A DNA stretch of 64,000 nt, from positions 434,001 to 498,000 of the forward strand of contig NZ_PGET01000001.1 in the NCBI RefSeq assembly GCF_002797975.1. Reading direction: 5' to 3'. Below, one piece after another: positions 27,067-35,995 of this stretch. The position numbers and the translations under genes were made by a program. The notes beneath the pieces were generated by a model, which was not told the DNA's origin, did not search any database, and was given only the letters and a program-made list of their open reading frames with translations. Source of the stretch: [Clostridium] celerecrescens 18A (lineage in GTDB: Bacteria; Bacillota; Clostridia; Lachnospirales; Lachnospiraceae). Each line of letters starts with the position of its first letter. The first letter of the stretch is position 1.

Positions 27067-27534
27067 ATGGCGAAGAGAGAAGAGTACGAGGCAAAGACAG
27101 AAAGCTTTTTGCTGCCCCTTATGGAAGAAAATAATTTCGAACTGGTAGATGTAGAGTACGTAAAAGAAGCAGGAAACTGGTATCTGCGGGCTTATATAGA
27201 TAAAGAAGGCGGGATTACGGTAGACGATTGCGAAACCATAAGCCGCAGGCTGGGAGACTGGCTGGATGAAAAGGATTTTATTGCGGACAGTTACATTTTA
27301 GAGGTCAGCTCTCCGGGGCTTGGAAGACCTCTAAAAAAAGATAAAGACTTTGATAGAAGTATCGGAAAAGATGTGGATATCAAGTTATATAAGCCTTTAA
27401 ACAAACAGAAGGATTTTACAGGAACGCTTACATCCTATGACAGGGAAACAGTGACCATTACCCAGGAAGACGGAATAGAGCTTGTGTTGAACCGCCCGGA
27501 AATCGCTTTGATCCGGCTGGCATTTGATTTCTAA
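27067..27534 (+). CDS. rimP: Ribosome maturation factor RimP
   Basis: 155-aa factor needed for assembly of the 30S subunit. Two domains are visible: the N-terminal alpha/beta domain with FELVDVEYVKEAGNWYLRAYIDKEGGITVDDCETISRRL and YILEVSSPGLGRPL, then a small SH3-like domain (DVDIKLYKP to IALIRLAFDF). It heads the conserved operon with nusA 29 nt downstream. The ATG at 27067 follows GAAAGGTGGGAG; the open frame extends upstream only into the leader hairpin. Confidence 0.95.
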   Translation: MAKREEYEAKTESFLLPLMEENNFELVDVEYVKEAGNWYLRAYIDKEGGITVDDCETISRRLGDWLDEKDFIADSYILEVSSPGLGRPLKKDKDFDRSIGKDVDIKLYKPLNKQKDFTGTLTSYDRETVTITQEDGIELVLNRPEIALIRLAFDF

Positions 27535-27563
27535 ACAGTAAGAGATATTAGGAGGATAAAAAA

Positions 27564-28739
27564 ATGAATAAGGAACTGTTAGAAGCACTGAATATTCTGG
27601 AGAAGGAGAATAATATCAGCAAGGATACCCTGTTAGAGGCAATCGAAAATTCTCTCCTTACGGCGTGCAAGAACCATTTCGGAAAAGCGGATAATATCAA
27701 GGTCAGCATCAATCGTGAAACCTGTGATTTCAATGTATTTGCAGAAAAAGAAGTGGTGGAAACAGTTGAAGATCCCCTGCTGCAGATCAGCCTGGCAGAT
27801 GCAAAGATGGCAGATCCGAAGTATGATATCGGCGATGTGATCCATTGTCAGATTGACTCGAAAAAGTTTGGAAGAATCGCTACACAGAATGCAAAGAACG
27901 TGATCCTGCAGAAGATCCGGGAGGAAGGAAGAAAATCTCTCTTTAACGACTGGTACTGCCAGGAGAGGGAAGTTGTCACCGGAATTGTGCAGAGATATCT
28001 GGGCAGGAATGTAAGTATTAATCTGGGCAAAGTAGATGCCATTTTGAATGAAACAGAAATGGTAAAAGGAGAAGTATTTAAGGCCACAGAGAGAATCAAA
28101 GTGTTCGTTCTGGAAGTAAAGGATACTCCCAAAGGCCCAAGGATTTCCGTATCCAGAACTCATCCGGACCTTGTAAAACGCCTGTTTGAATCCGAGGTTG
28201 CTGAGGTGAAAGACGGAACCGTGGAAATCAAGGCTATTGCAAGGGAAGCAGGTTCCAGAACAAAAATTGCTGTTAAATCCAATGATGCCAATGTAGATCC
28301 GGTAGGTGCTTGCGTAGGTTTAAACGGTGCAAGGGTTAACTCCATAGTGAATGAGTTAAGAGGAGAGAAAATCGATATCATCAATTGGGATGAGAATCCG
28401 GCCTATTTGATCGAAAATGCATTAAGCCCGGCAAAGGTTATCTGTGTTGTTGCAGATGAGGAATCAAAGGAAGCTCAGGTTATTGTTCCGGATTATCAGT
28501 TATCACTGGCCATCGGCAAGGAAGGACAGAACGCAAGGCTTGCAGCGCGTCTTACCGGATATAAGATTGACATAAAGAGTGAGACACAGGCAAGAGAACT
28601 CGGTCTGTTTGAGGAGCTGGGGCTTGATTATCAGGAAGCTGGAGCCGGATTTGAAAGCTTTGGAAATGAAAACCATGACAGTGAAAACAGCGAAACGCAG
28701 TACTACCAGGAAGAGTATCAGGACGACTACCAGGAATAA
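27564..28739 (+). CDS. nusA: Transcription termination/antitermination factor NusA
   Basis: 391-aa RNA polymerase-associated factor controlling pausing, intrinsic termination and antitermination. In order: the N-terminal polymerase-binding domain (about 1-125), an S1 domain (near GIVQRYLGRNVSINLGKVDAIL), then KH1 and KH2 (VGACVGLNGARVNSIVNELRGEKIDII and IGKEGQNARLAARLTGYKIDI). As in most Firmicutes the C-terminal AR repeats of the Escherichia coli protein are absent; instead there is a short acidic Tyr/Gln/Glu tail. AGGAGG precedes the ATG. Confidence 0.97.
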   Translation: MNKELLEALNILEKENNISKDTLLEAIENSLLTACKNHFGKADNIKVSINRETCDFNVFAEKEVVETVEDPLLQISLADAKMADPKYDIGDVIHCQIDSKKFGRIATQNAKNVILQKIREEGRKSLFNDWYCQEREVVTGIVQRYLGRNVSINLGKVDAILNETEMVKGEVFKATERIKVFVLEVKDTPKGPRISVSRTHPDLVKRLFESEVAEVKDGTVEIKAIAREAGSRTKIAVKSNDANVDPVGACVGLNGARVNSIVNELRGEKIDIINWDENPAYLIENALSPAKVICVVADEESKEAQVIVPDYQLSLAIGKEGQNARLAARLTGYKIDIKSETQARELGLFEELGLDYQEAGAGFESFGNENHDSENSETQYYQEEYQDDYQE

Positions 28740-28786
28740 GACCTGGCTGGTGATTACCAGTATAAATAACAGGAAGTGATGGAAAC

Positions 28787-29056
28787 GTGAGTACAAAGAA
28801 ATTACCGCTCAGACAGTGCATCGGCTGTGGTGAGATGAAAAATAAAAAAGAAATGATTCGTGTTCTGAAAACCTCAGAGGATGAGATTCTTCTTGATACA
28901 ACCGGACGTAAAAACGGACGGGGAGCTTATCTCTGCCCTTCTATGGAATGTTTTAAGAAGGCAGTAAAAAGCAAGGGGCTTGAGCGTTCCTTCAAGATGG
29001 CGATTCCGAAAGAAGTCTACGAAGCATTGGAAAAGGAGATGGAACAGTTTGGATGA
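28787..29056 (+). CDS. ylxR: YlxR family RNA-binding protein (RnpM)
   Basis: 89-aa DUF448 protein. In Bacillus the homologue RnpM binds and modulates RNase P. Visible: LPLRQCIGCGEMKNKKEMIRV, the GRKNGRGAYLCP motif and two Cys pairs. It starts at GTG (28787) after AGGAAG. It lies between nusA and ylxQ and its stop overlaps the ylxQ start region. Confidence 0.93.
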   Translation: MSTKKLPLRQCIGCGEMKNKKEMIRVLKTSEDEILLDTTGRKNGRGAYLCPSMECFKKAVKSKGLERSFKMAIPKEVYEALEKEMEQFG

Positions 29057-29447
29057 CAGACAAAAGATCCTTAATCTGATTGGTCTGGCCACAAAAGCAG
29101 GAAAGACTGTAAGCGGAGAATTCATGACAGAAAAGACCGTAAAAACCGGGAAAGCATCATTAGTAATCATATCTGAGGAGGCCTCGGAGAATACTAAGAA
29201 AATGTTTACCAATATGTGTACTTACTATGAGGTTCCAATCTACTTTTTAGGGGGAAAAGATGAACTGGGCCACGCAATGGGGAAAGAGATGAGAGCATCC
29301 CTTGCTATCGTGGATCATGGGTTTGCAAAGGCAGTCGTGAAACTGATGAATACAAATGTCGGTAGTGAATGTGAAGAGGACCTTTCACATCTACCGGTAT
29401 GTGCTGCAGAGCGCGCACAGAATGGAGGAAAGCATGAGAGTATATGA
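29049..29447 (+). CDS. ylxQ: YlxQ, L7Ae-family RNA-binding protein
   Basis: 132-aa member of the L7Ae/L30e/S12e/Gadd45 group that binds kink-turn-like RNA. The family start [19 protein letters not shown] and [17 protein letters not shown] are plain. I chose TTG at 29049, 8 nt inside the end of ylxR and after AAGGAG, because the upstream frame is only the shadow of ylxR. The last 30 residues (after VKLMN) extend beyond the usual domain and overlap infB by 14 nt; the overlapping stretch also carries the infB ribosome site. Confidence 0.88.
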   Translation: MDDRQKILNLIGLATKAGKTVSGEFMTEKTVKTGKASLVIISEEASENTKKMFTNMCTYYEVPIYFLGGKDELGHAMGKEMRASLAIVDHGFAKAVVKLMNTNVGSECEEDLSHLPVCAAERAQNGGKHESI

Positions 29448-32400
29448 TCTGGCAAAAGAACTGGGAAAAGACAGTAGTAAGGAGATACTGGATATCTTGG
29501 AAAAACATAATATAAATTTAAAGAGCTCTTCCAACGTTACGGATGAGCAGGCGGCAATCGTGAAAAAAGAAGTGGGTGGCCACAACCGGGGAACCGCACC
29601 GGTACAATCAAATTCATCGGATGGGGATGATTCCGATGCGCCTAAGAAAAAAATTGCGGCGGTATTCAGACCGCAGAATGCGCAGATGAAGCCTCAGGGA
29701 CAGCATTCCCAGTCTCAGGGCGGAAGATCGTTTCAGTCTGACCGGCAGAACGGAGATTCAAGAAATCGTCAGGTTTCAGAGCAGTCTTTATCAGGAAGTG
29801 CTGAATTAACAAGAGAGCAGAATACAGAAAACCGGGAAGGCGGAAGACCTCAGGGAGGCTATCAGGGAAACCGCGATAACCGGGAAGGAAGACCTCAGGG
29901 AGGCTATCAGGGAAACCGTGACAACCGGGAAGGAAGACCCCAGGGAGGTTACCAGGGAAACCGTGACGGAAGACCCCAGGGCCAGGGAGGCTACCAGGGA
30001 AACCGTGACGGAAGACCCCAGGGCCAGGGAGGCTACCAGGGAAACCGCGACGGAAGACCACAAGGCGGAGGTTACCAGGGGAATCGTGACGGAAGACCCC
30101 AGGGCCAGGGAGGCTACCAGGGAAACCGTGACGGAAGACCCCAGGGCCAGGGAGGCTACCAGGGAAACCGTGACGGAAGACCACAGGGCCAGGGAGGCTA
30201 CCAGGGCAACCGCGACGGAAGACCACAAGGCGGAGGTTACCAGGGAAACCGTGACGGAAGACCACAGGGCCAGGGAGGCTACCAGGGAAACCGTGACGGA
30301 AGACCGCAGGGCCAGGGAGGCTACCAGGGAAACCGTGACGGAAGACCGCAGGGCCAGGGAGGCTATCAGGGCAACCGTGATGGAAGACCTCAAGGCGGAG
30401 GTTACCAGGGCAACCGAGACGGAAGGCCACAGGGCCAGGGTGGTTATCAGGGAAACCGTGACGGAAGACCGCAGGGCCAGGGAGGCTACCAGGGCAACCG
30501 AGACGGAAGACCGCAGGGCCAGGGAGGCTACCAGGGAAACCGTGACGGAAGACCGCAGGGCCAGGGAGGCTATCAGGGCAACCGTGATGGAAGACCACAG
30601 GGACAACGTACAGGCAGAGATGCTGGTCCTAAGACAGGTTCCTTTGATACTCCAATCCAGGCAAAGCCTACCAGCAACAGGGCTGCAAAGAACTCTTATA
30701 AAAACGACAGATTTGATAAGAGAGACAAAGATGACGAGGCTAAGAAAAGAGCACAGGGCAAAGGCGGAAAGCCGTTAAAAGTTCCGGTTCAGCCTCCGGT
30801 GCATGTAGAGCCTAAGGTAGAAGAGATAAAGACCATAACTCTCCCAGATATCATGACGATTAAGGAACTGGCTGAGAAGATGAAGCTTCAGCCGTCTGCC
30901 ATTGTAAAGAAGCTTTTCTTACAGGGTAAAATCGTTACACTTAATACGGAAATCGATTATGACCAGGCGGAAGAGATCGCTTTGGGATATGATGTTCTCT
31001 GCGAGAAAGAAATAAAAATAGATGTTATTGAAGAACTGCTGAAAGAGGCTGATGAAAATGAGGCAGATATGGTTTCCAGACCGCCGGTAGTCTGCGTCAT
31101 GGGCCATGTTGACCATGGTAAAACATCACTTCTTGATGCGATCCGCCAAAGCCATGTAACCTCCAGAGAGGCAGGCGGAATCACGCAGCATATTGGTGCT
31201 TATACCGTTGAAGTAAACGGAGAAAAGATCACATTTTTGGATACTCCGGGACATGAAGCCTTTACCGCAATGCGTATGAGAGGTGCTCAGTCTACTGATA
31301 TCGCAATTCTTGTAGTAGCAGCTGATGACGGTGTAATGCCTCAGACCGTGGAGGCAATCAACCATGCCAAGGCCGCTGAAGTGGAGATCATTGTCGCCAT
31401 TAATAAGATTGATAAACCAAGTGCCAATATTGACAAGGTAAAGCAGGAATTATCTGAATATGAACTGATTCCTGAGGACTGGGGCGGAAGCACCATATTT
31501 GTTCCGGTTTCTGCCCATACAAAGGACGGCATCAAGGAACTTCTGGAAATGATCCTTCTAACTGCAGAAGTAAAGGAATTAAAAGCTAATCCGAACCGCC
31601 GTGCAAGAGGTCTTATTATTGAGGCTGAGCTTGATAAGGGCAAAGGACCGGTAGCTACTGTACTGGTACAGAAGGGAACCCTTCGGGTAGGTGACACGGT
31701 TACTGCTGGTTCCTGTTACGGAAAAGTCCGCGCCATGATGGATGACAAGGGCCGAAGAGTAAAAGAAGCAGGTCCATCCACTCCGGTTGAGATTTTAGGA
31801 CTTAACGACGTTCCAAATGCAGGCGAAGTCCTGGTTGGAACCGAAAATGAAAAAGAAGCAAGAACCTTTGCAGAGACATTTATTTCCGAAGGTAAGAATA
31901 AATTACTGGAAGATACAAAGGCTAAGTTATCACTGGATGATTTATTCAGCCAGATCAAAGCCGGCAACATCAAGGAGCTTCCGATTATCGTGAAAGCAGA
32001 TGTACAGGGTTCCGTGGAAGCGGTAAAGCAGAGCCTTGTGAAGCTGTCTAACGAAGAGGTTATGGTAAAGGTGATCCACGGAGGCGTAGGCGCAATTAAT
32101 GAGTCTGACGTTTCCCTGGCTTCCGCATCCAATGCGATCATCATCGGCTTTAACGTAAGGCCTGATGTAACTGCAAAATCCATAGCAGACCGGGAAAAAG
32201 TGGATATGAGACTTTATAAGGTAATCTATCAGGCTATTGAGGATGTAGAGGCAGCGATGAAGGGCATGCTTGATCCGATATTTGAAGAGAAGATCATCGG
32301 CCATGCAATCGTGCGCCAGACCTTTAAGGCATCCGGCGTAGGTACCATTGCAGGCTCCTACGTAATGGATGGTAAGTTCCAGAGAGGCTGCAGCGTCCGC

Positions 32401-32577
32401 ATCACACGTGCCGGAGAGCAGATCTACGATGGTCCTCTGGCTTCCTTAAAGAGATTTAAGGATGATGTGAAAGAAGTTGCAACCGGTTATGAGTGCGGCC
32501 TTGTATTTGAGAAATTTAATGATATTCAGGAAGACGATATGATTGAAGCATATGCCATGGTGGAGGTTCCCCGCTAG
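29434..32577 (+). CDS. infB: Translation initiation factor IF-2 with expanded repeat domain
   Basis: 1047-aa GTPase that brings initiator tRNA to the ribosome. The N-terminal IF2N module ([21 protein letters not shown]) is followed by a low-complexity region. Residues 137-396 are 18 copies of a GRPQG(Q)GGYQGNRD unit, then a Lys/Arg-rich linker. The second IF2N-like module ([21 protein letters not shown]) precedes the GTPase with G1 GHVDHGKT (557-564), [12 protein letters not shown], then domains II-IV. The conserved half is full length; the repeat domain is far larger than in typical IF2. ATG 29434 follows ATGGAGGAA; the 26 upstream in-frame codons are ylxQ shadow. Confidence 0.97.
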   Translation: MRVYDLAKELGKDSSKEILDILEKHNINLKSSSNVTDEQAAIVKKEVGGHNRGTAPVQSNSSDGDDSDAPKKKIAAVFRPQNAQMKPQGQHSQSQGGRSFQSDRQNGDSRNRQVSEQSLSGSAELTREQNTENREGGRPQGGYQGNRDNREGRPQGGYQGNRDNREGRPQGGYQGNRDGRPQGQGGYQGNRDGRPQGQGGYQGNRDGRPQGGGYQGNRDGRPQGQGGYQGNRDGRPQGQGGYQGNRDGRPQGQGGYQGNRDGRPQGGGYQGNRDGRPQGQGGYQGNRDGRPQGQGGYQGNRDGRPQGQGGYQGNRDGRPQGGGYQGNRDGRPQGQGGYQGNRDGRPQGQGGYQGNRDGRPQGQGGYQGNRDGRPQGQGGYQGNRDGRPQGQRTGRDAGPKTGSFDTPIQAKPTSNRAAKNSYKNDRFDKRDKDDEAKKRAQGKGGKPLKVPVQPPVHVEPKVEEIKTITLPDIMTIKELAEKMKLQPSAIVKKLFLQGKIVTLNTEIDYDQAEEIALGYDVLCEKEIKIDVIEELLKEADENEADMVSRPPVVCVMGHVDHGKTSLLDAIRQSHVTSREAGGITQHIGAYTVEVNGEKITFLDTPGHEAFTAMRMRGAQSTDIAILVVAADDGVMPQTVEAINHAKAAEVEIIVAINKIDKPSANIDKVKQELSEYELIPEDWGGSTIFVPVSAHTKDGIKELLEMILLTAEVKELKANPNRRARGLIIEAELDKGKGPVATVLVQKGTLRVGDTVTAGSCYGKVRAMMDDKGRRVKEAGPSTPVEILGLNDVPNAGEVLVGTENEKEARTFAETFISEGKNKLLEDTKAKLSLDDLFSQIKAGNIKELPIIVKADVQGSVEAVKQSLVKLSNEEVMVKVIHGGVGAINESDVSLASASNAIIIGFNVRPDVTAKSIADREKVDMRLYKVIYQAIEDVEAAMKGMLDPIFEEKIIGHAIVRQTFKASGVGTIAGSYVMDGKFQRGCSVRITRAGEQIYDGPLASLKRFKDDVKEVATGYECGLVFEKFNDIQEDDMIEAYAMVEVPR
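29842..30621 (+). repeat. In-frame tandem repeat of infB (18 copies, 39/42/45-bp units)
   Basis: Eighteen units encode YQGNRD plus GRPQG linkers: two 15-aa units ([15 protein letters not shown]), one 12-aa, then a run of fifteen 14-aa (with QGQGG) and 13-aa (with QGGG) units, ending in a partial unit. The order Q-Q-Q-GG recurs, giving a higher-order period of about 165 bp. All lengths are multiples of three and the DNA is highly alike between units, so copy number should vary by slippage or recombination. Confidence 0.95.
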
Positions 32578-32599
32578 GAACCTGCATCTTGGAATTTTG

Positions 32600-32633
32600 A
32601 AAAGATGAGCCCGTAATGCGGGCTGGTCTTTTT
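32600..32633 (+). terminator. Terminator-like hairpin between infB and rbfA
   Basis: AGCCCG (32608-32613) and CGGGCT (32619-32624) with outer AAAAGA / TCTTTT pairing make a long stem ending in TTTTT, inside an operon that otherwise has almost no gaps. It may partly end transcription after infB or process the message. Confidence 0.65.
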
Positions 32634-32664
32634 GAAACTGCGGACAAAAAGCGAAAGGAATAAC

Positions 32665-33027
32665 ATGCGTAAAAACAGTATAAAGAATACTAGAATCAAC
32701 ATGGAGGTCCAGAGGGAGTTAAGTGAGATCATCCGTCTGGAAATCAAAGATCCAAGAATTCATCCCATGACTACCGTGGTTGACGTTTCAGTCACCCCGG
32801 ATTTAAAATACTGTAAGGCATTCATCAGTATTTTGGGAGATGAGGAGGCCGGGAAGGCTACCATTGAAGGATTAAAAAGTGCAGAAGGTTACATCCGCCG
32901 GGAATTGGCAAGGAGAGTAAACCTTCGCAACACGCCGGAGATCAAGTTTATTTTGGACCAGTCCATTGAGTATGGGGTAAATATGTCCAAATTAATAGAC
33001 GAGGTAACAAAAGATATCAGAGATTAG
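32665..33027 (+). CDS. rbfA: Ribosome-binding factor A
   Basis: 120-aa KH-type factor for late 16S rRNA processing and 30S maturation, needed at low temperature in other bacteria. Pattern: INMEVQRELSEIIRLEIKDPRI, VSVTPDLKYCKAFISIL and the helix RRELARRVNLRNTPEIKFILDQSIEYG. The ATG at 32665 has GAAAGGA upstream; an earlier TTG at 32632 lies in the preceding hairpin's tail. Confidence 0.95.
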   Translation: MRKNSIKNTRINMEVQRELSEIIRLEIKDPRIHPMTTVVDVSVTPDLKYCKAFISILGDEEAGKATIEGLKSAEGYIRRELARRVNLRNTPEIKFILDQSIEYGVNMSKLIDEVTKDIRD

Positions 33028-33039
33028 GGAGGTGCCCTT

Positions 33040-33990
33040 GTGAGTTTTTTTGACACAGTGCTTGAAGATGTGAAAACGGTAGCAATCATGGGTCATGTCC
33101 GTCCGGATGGGGACTGCGTTGGTTCCTGTCTGGCGGCTTACAACTATCTGGAACAGCATCATCCGGAAGTGGAGGCGGTGGTTTATCTTGAGACCCCTCC
33201 TTCCAAATTTGATTATCTCAGGAATTTTGACCGCATTGTCAGTGACTTTTCAGAGGATAAGGAATATGACCTCTGTGTTTGCCTTGACAGCAGTGATACG
33301 CTCCGGTTCGGAGAGGCAGCAAAGTTCTTAAATACCGCAAAAAAAAGTCTCTGTGTGGATCACCACGTTACCAATTTAAGATACGCAAAAGAGAATATTG
33401 TACAGGATGATGCCAGTTCGACCTGCGAGGTGCTTTACGGCCTCTTAGATGAAAATAAGATTACCAGGGAAATAGCAGAATGTATTTATACCGGAATTAT
33501 CCATGATACCGGAGTGTTTAAATACGACTGCACTTCAAAAAGGACGATGGAGATTGCAGGGAAGCTGATGGAAAAGGGAATCGACTTTTCAAAGATCATC
33601 GATGACAGTTTTTACCGGAAGACCTATATCCAGAATCAGATTCTGGGAAGAGCCTTATTGGAGAGCATAACCTTTCATGACAACCGTTGCATTTTCAGTG
33701 CCATCAGCAAAAAGGAAATGGATTTCTACGGTGTTACCGGTGCTGATATGGATGGAGTCATTGATCAGCTTCGAATCACAGAGGGTGTGGAATGTGCCAT
33801 ATTCATGTATGAAGTCTCATGCAGGGAGTATAAGGTGAGTCTGCGCTCTACCACGGATCTTGATGTGAGCAAAATTGCCGTTTATTTCGGCGGCGGCGGT
33901 CATAAAAAAGCGGCCGGCTGTACCATGGCAGGAAGCGTTCATGATGTGATCAACAATCTGTCGAATCAGATTGCAAAACAGCTTAACTAG
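33040..33990 (+). CDS. nrnA: DHH-family oligoribonuclease/pAp phosphatase (NrnA-like)
   Basis: 316-aa DHH/DHHA1 phosphoesterase that degrades short RNA oligomers and 3'-phosphoadenosine 5'-phosphate in Firmicutes. Seen: GHVRPDGDCVGS (metal motif), CLDSSD, the name-giving Asp-His-His at residues 107-109 (VDHHVTN) and the C-terminal GGGGHKKAAG substrate loop. It starts at GTG 33040 after AGGGAGGTG, 12 nt behind rbfA, the usual neighbourhood. Confidence 0.9.
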   Translation: MSFFDTVLEDVKTVAIMGHVRPDGDCVGSCLAAYNYLEQHHPEVEAVVYLETPPSKFDYLRNFDRIVSDFSEDKEYDLCVCLDSSDTLRFGEAAKFLNTAKKSLCVDHHVTNLRYAKENIVQDDASSTCEVLYGLLDENKITREIAECIYTGIIHDTGVFKYDCTSKRTMEIAGKLMEKGIDFSKIIDDSFYRKTYIQNQILGRALLESITFHDNRCIFSAISKKEMDFYGVTGADMDGVIDQLRITEGVECAIFMYEVSCREYKVSLRSTTDLDVSKIAVYFGGGGHKKAAGCTMAGSVHDVINNLSNQIAKQLN

Positions 33991-34001
33991 GAGACGGATC
34001 T

Positions 34002-34907
34002 ATGGCAGACGGAATCATCAATGTATACAAGGAAAAAGGATTTACCTCTCATGACGTTGTAGCGAAAATGAGAGGTATTTTAAAGCAGAAAAAGATAGGA
34101 CATACAGGAACCCTGGATCCTATGGCAGAGGGAGTATTACCTGTATGCCTGGGAAAGGCAACGAAGCTTTGCGATATGCTCACAGATAAGACCAAAACCT
34201 ATGAGGCGGTCCTGCTTCTGGGCAGGGAAACTGATACCCAGGATACTACGGGAGAAATTCTGGCGGAATATCCGGTCAATATAGATGAGGCGCAGGTGAA
34301 GGAAGCTGTACTCAGCTTTCTGGGGCATTACGATCAGATACCTCCCATGTATTCTGCTCTAAAGGTAGACGGAAAAAAGCTTTATGAGCTGGCCAGAGCA
34401 GGAAAAGAAGTGGAGCGGAAAGCCAGGCCCGTAGAGATTTTGGAGATCACTGTAGACCGGATCCAGCTTCCACGGGTTACCATGACTGTTACCTGTTCCA
34501 AGGGAACCTATATCAGGACCCTTTGCTATGACATCGGGAGAAAGCTTGGCTGCGGAGGGTGCATGGAATCCCTTCTCCGCACTCAGGTTTCCGGGTTTTG
34601 CTTAAAGGACAGCCTGACCCTGGCACAGATCGAGGAACTTCGGGATGATGGAACCTTGGAGAACCATATCCTTGCTGTGGACAAGGTGTTTTCGGAATAT
34701 CCGGAACTTAAGATGAAACAGGATTTTGATAAGCTGGTTCACAATGGGAACCCCTTTTACAGGAACCAGGCAGAGGGAGACTCCCGGCTGCCAGACGGGC
34801 CTGTAAGGGTATATGACAGCAGAAACCAGTTTATTGGAGTTTATGTACCTGACAGGGAGAAGAAGCTTCTTAAGCCTCAAAAGGTATTTCTGGGAGGAAC
34901 GCCTTAA
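34002..34907 (+). CDS. truB: tRNA pseudouridine-55 synthase
   Basis: 301-aa enzyme that makes the universal pseudouridine in the T-loop of tRNAs. The catalytic Asp39 lies in GHTGTLDPMAEGVLPVC; further family blocks are YEAVLLLGRETDTQD, PPMYSALKVDGKKLYELAR and CSKGTYIRTLCYDIG. Directly after nrnA in the operon. The tail end of the gene is part of a partly duplicated 51-bp segment (see the repeat at 34901-35001). Confidence 0.96.
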   Translation: MADGIINVYKEKGFTSHDVVAKMRGILKQKKIGHTGTLDPMAEGVLPVCLGKATKLCDMLTDKTKTYEAVLLLGRETDTQDTTGEILAEYPVNIDEAQVKEAVLSFLGHYDQIPPMYSALKVDGKKLYELARAGKEVERKARPVEILEITVDRIQLPRVTMTVTCSKGTYIRTLCYDIGRKLGCGGCMESLLRTQVSGFCLKDSLTLAQIEELRDDGTLENHILAVDKVFSEYPELKMKQDFDKLVHNGNPFYRNQAEGDSRLPDGPVRVYDSRNQFIGVYVPDREKKLLKPQKVFLGGTP

Positions 34908-35001
34908 GGAATACCATTGTTGCCCGGGAAAGCAGGGCAGGAGAGAGGAAGGCCTTGGGAGGCATACCTTTATGCCCGGAAAGCAGGGCAAAAGAGAGGA
35001 A
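34901..35001 (+). repeat. Diverged ~51-bp tandem duplication between truB and ribF
   Basis: The stretch from the truB stop (GCCTTAAGGAATACC, then TGCCCGGGAAAGCAGGGCA and GAGAGGAA) is followed by a second, diverged copy (GCCTTGGGAGGCATACC, then TGCCCGGAAAGCAGGGCA and GAGAGGAA). The best-conserved parts are 34921-34950 and 34973-35001. Each copy ends in a ribosome-site-like AGAGAGGAA; only the second is placed to serve ribF. Confidence 0.8.
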
Positions 35002-35008
35002 ATGAATC

Positions 35009-35962
35009 ATGGAATATATAACCGGAACCAGAGAATTTCAGATTGAAGAGCCTGCAATCGTAACCCTGGGAAAATTCGACGGACGCCACAGAGGCCACCA
35101 GAAGCTTTTAAAGCGGATGGGAGAGCTGAAGGTAGATAAAGGGTATAAAACGGCTGTCCTTACCTTTGACATGGCCCCCATTACCCTCATGACAGGAAGC
35201 CCCCAAAAGGCCATTACTACCAATCTGGAGAGAAAAAGTAATCTGGAAAAGATCGGTATCGATTATTTAGTGGAATATCCCTTTACAGAGGAAACCTCGC
35301 ATATGGATCCGGAGGAATTCGTAAAGAGTGTTCTGGCAGGCCAGATGAATGCCAGGATCATCGTAGTTGGTACGGATTGTTCTTTTGGGTACCAGGGAGC
35401 GGGAAATGCGGACAGTCTTTACCAGTGGAAAGAACGGTATGGTTATGAACTGATCGTTATACCGAAAGAGCAGGATGACCACCGGGATATCAGCAGTACC
35501 TACATCAGAGAGCAGCTGGATGCCGGAAATATGGAAAAGGCCAACGAGCTTTTGGGAGAGCCTTATGCCATACATGGAACCGTGGTCCACGGCAACCATA
35601 TTGGCGGAGCGGTTCTTGGATTTCCTACGGCCAATATCATGCCTTCGCCGGAGAAGCACCTTCCTTTATTCGGCGTGTATGTGTCCAAAGTGTATGTGGA
35701 CGGTACTTATTATGGGGGCATTACGAATATCGGAAGAAAGCCCACGGTGGAGGGAAATTCACCTATTGGAGCAGAAACCTTTATTTATGGTATAAATGAG
35801 GATATATATGGAAAGACTATAGAAGTACAGCTTTTGCATTTTGTCCGTCCTGAACGGAAATTTGAAGGGCTGGAACAATTAAAAGCTCAGATCGGGAAGG
35901 ATAGAGAATACGGGATGCGGTATTTAAAAGACCTTTCAGATCGGCAAATCACTCATTTGTAA
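35009..35962 (+). CDS. ribF: Bifunctional riboflavin kinase/FAD synthetase
   Basis: 317-aa enzyme converting riboflavin to FMN and then FAD. The N-terminal nucleotidyltransferase has GKFDGRHRGHQKLL and ISSTYIREQL; the C-terminal kinase has GNHIGGAVLGFPTANI and GVYVSKV, then TFIYGINEDIYGKTIEV. Its FAD would feed the flavoproteins elsewhere in the window. AGAGAGGA lies 8 nt upstream. No FMN riboswitch is seen before it, consistent with its place inside the operon. Confidence 0.95.
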   Translation: MEYITGTREFQIEEPAIVTLGKFDGRHRGHQKLLKRMGELKVDKGYKTAVLTFDMAPITLMTGSPQKAITTNLERKSNLEKIGIDYLVEYPFTEETSHMDPEEFVKSVLAGQMNARIIVVGTDCSFGYQGAGNADSLYQWKERYGYELIVIPKEQDDHRDISSTYIREQLDAGNMEKANELLGEPYAIHGTVVHGNHIGGAVLGFPTANIMPSPEKHLPLFGVYVSKVYVDGTYYGGITNIGRKPTVEGNSPIGAETFIYGINEDIYGKTIEVQLLHFVRPERKFEGLEQLKAQIGKDREYGMRYLKDLSDRQITHL

Positions 35963-35995
35963 AGGAAAGGCCATAACTTGCGAAGGAAAGTGCAT

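Noticed and set aside
27633..28163. 176-codon minus-strand frame inside nusA
   Set aside because: It overlaps conserved NusA coding sequence completely, with no family resemblance or ribosome site.
29842..30621. Regularly spaced repeats that could suggest a CRISPR array
   Set aside because: The units are contiguous, in frame with infB and have no unique spacers.
29666..30778. Long open frames on both strands across the infB repeat
   Set aside because: The repeat unit is a multiple of three without stops, so alternative frames stay open by periodicity; composition is a shadow of the infB repeat and no ribosome sites fit.
34813..35046. 77-codon plus-strand frame across the truB-ribF gap
   Set aside because: It is a shadow of truB continuing through the duplicated segment and has no proper start.
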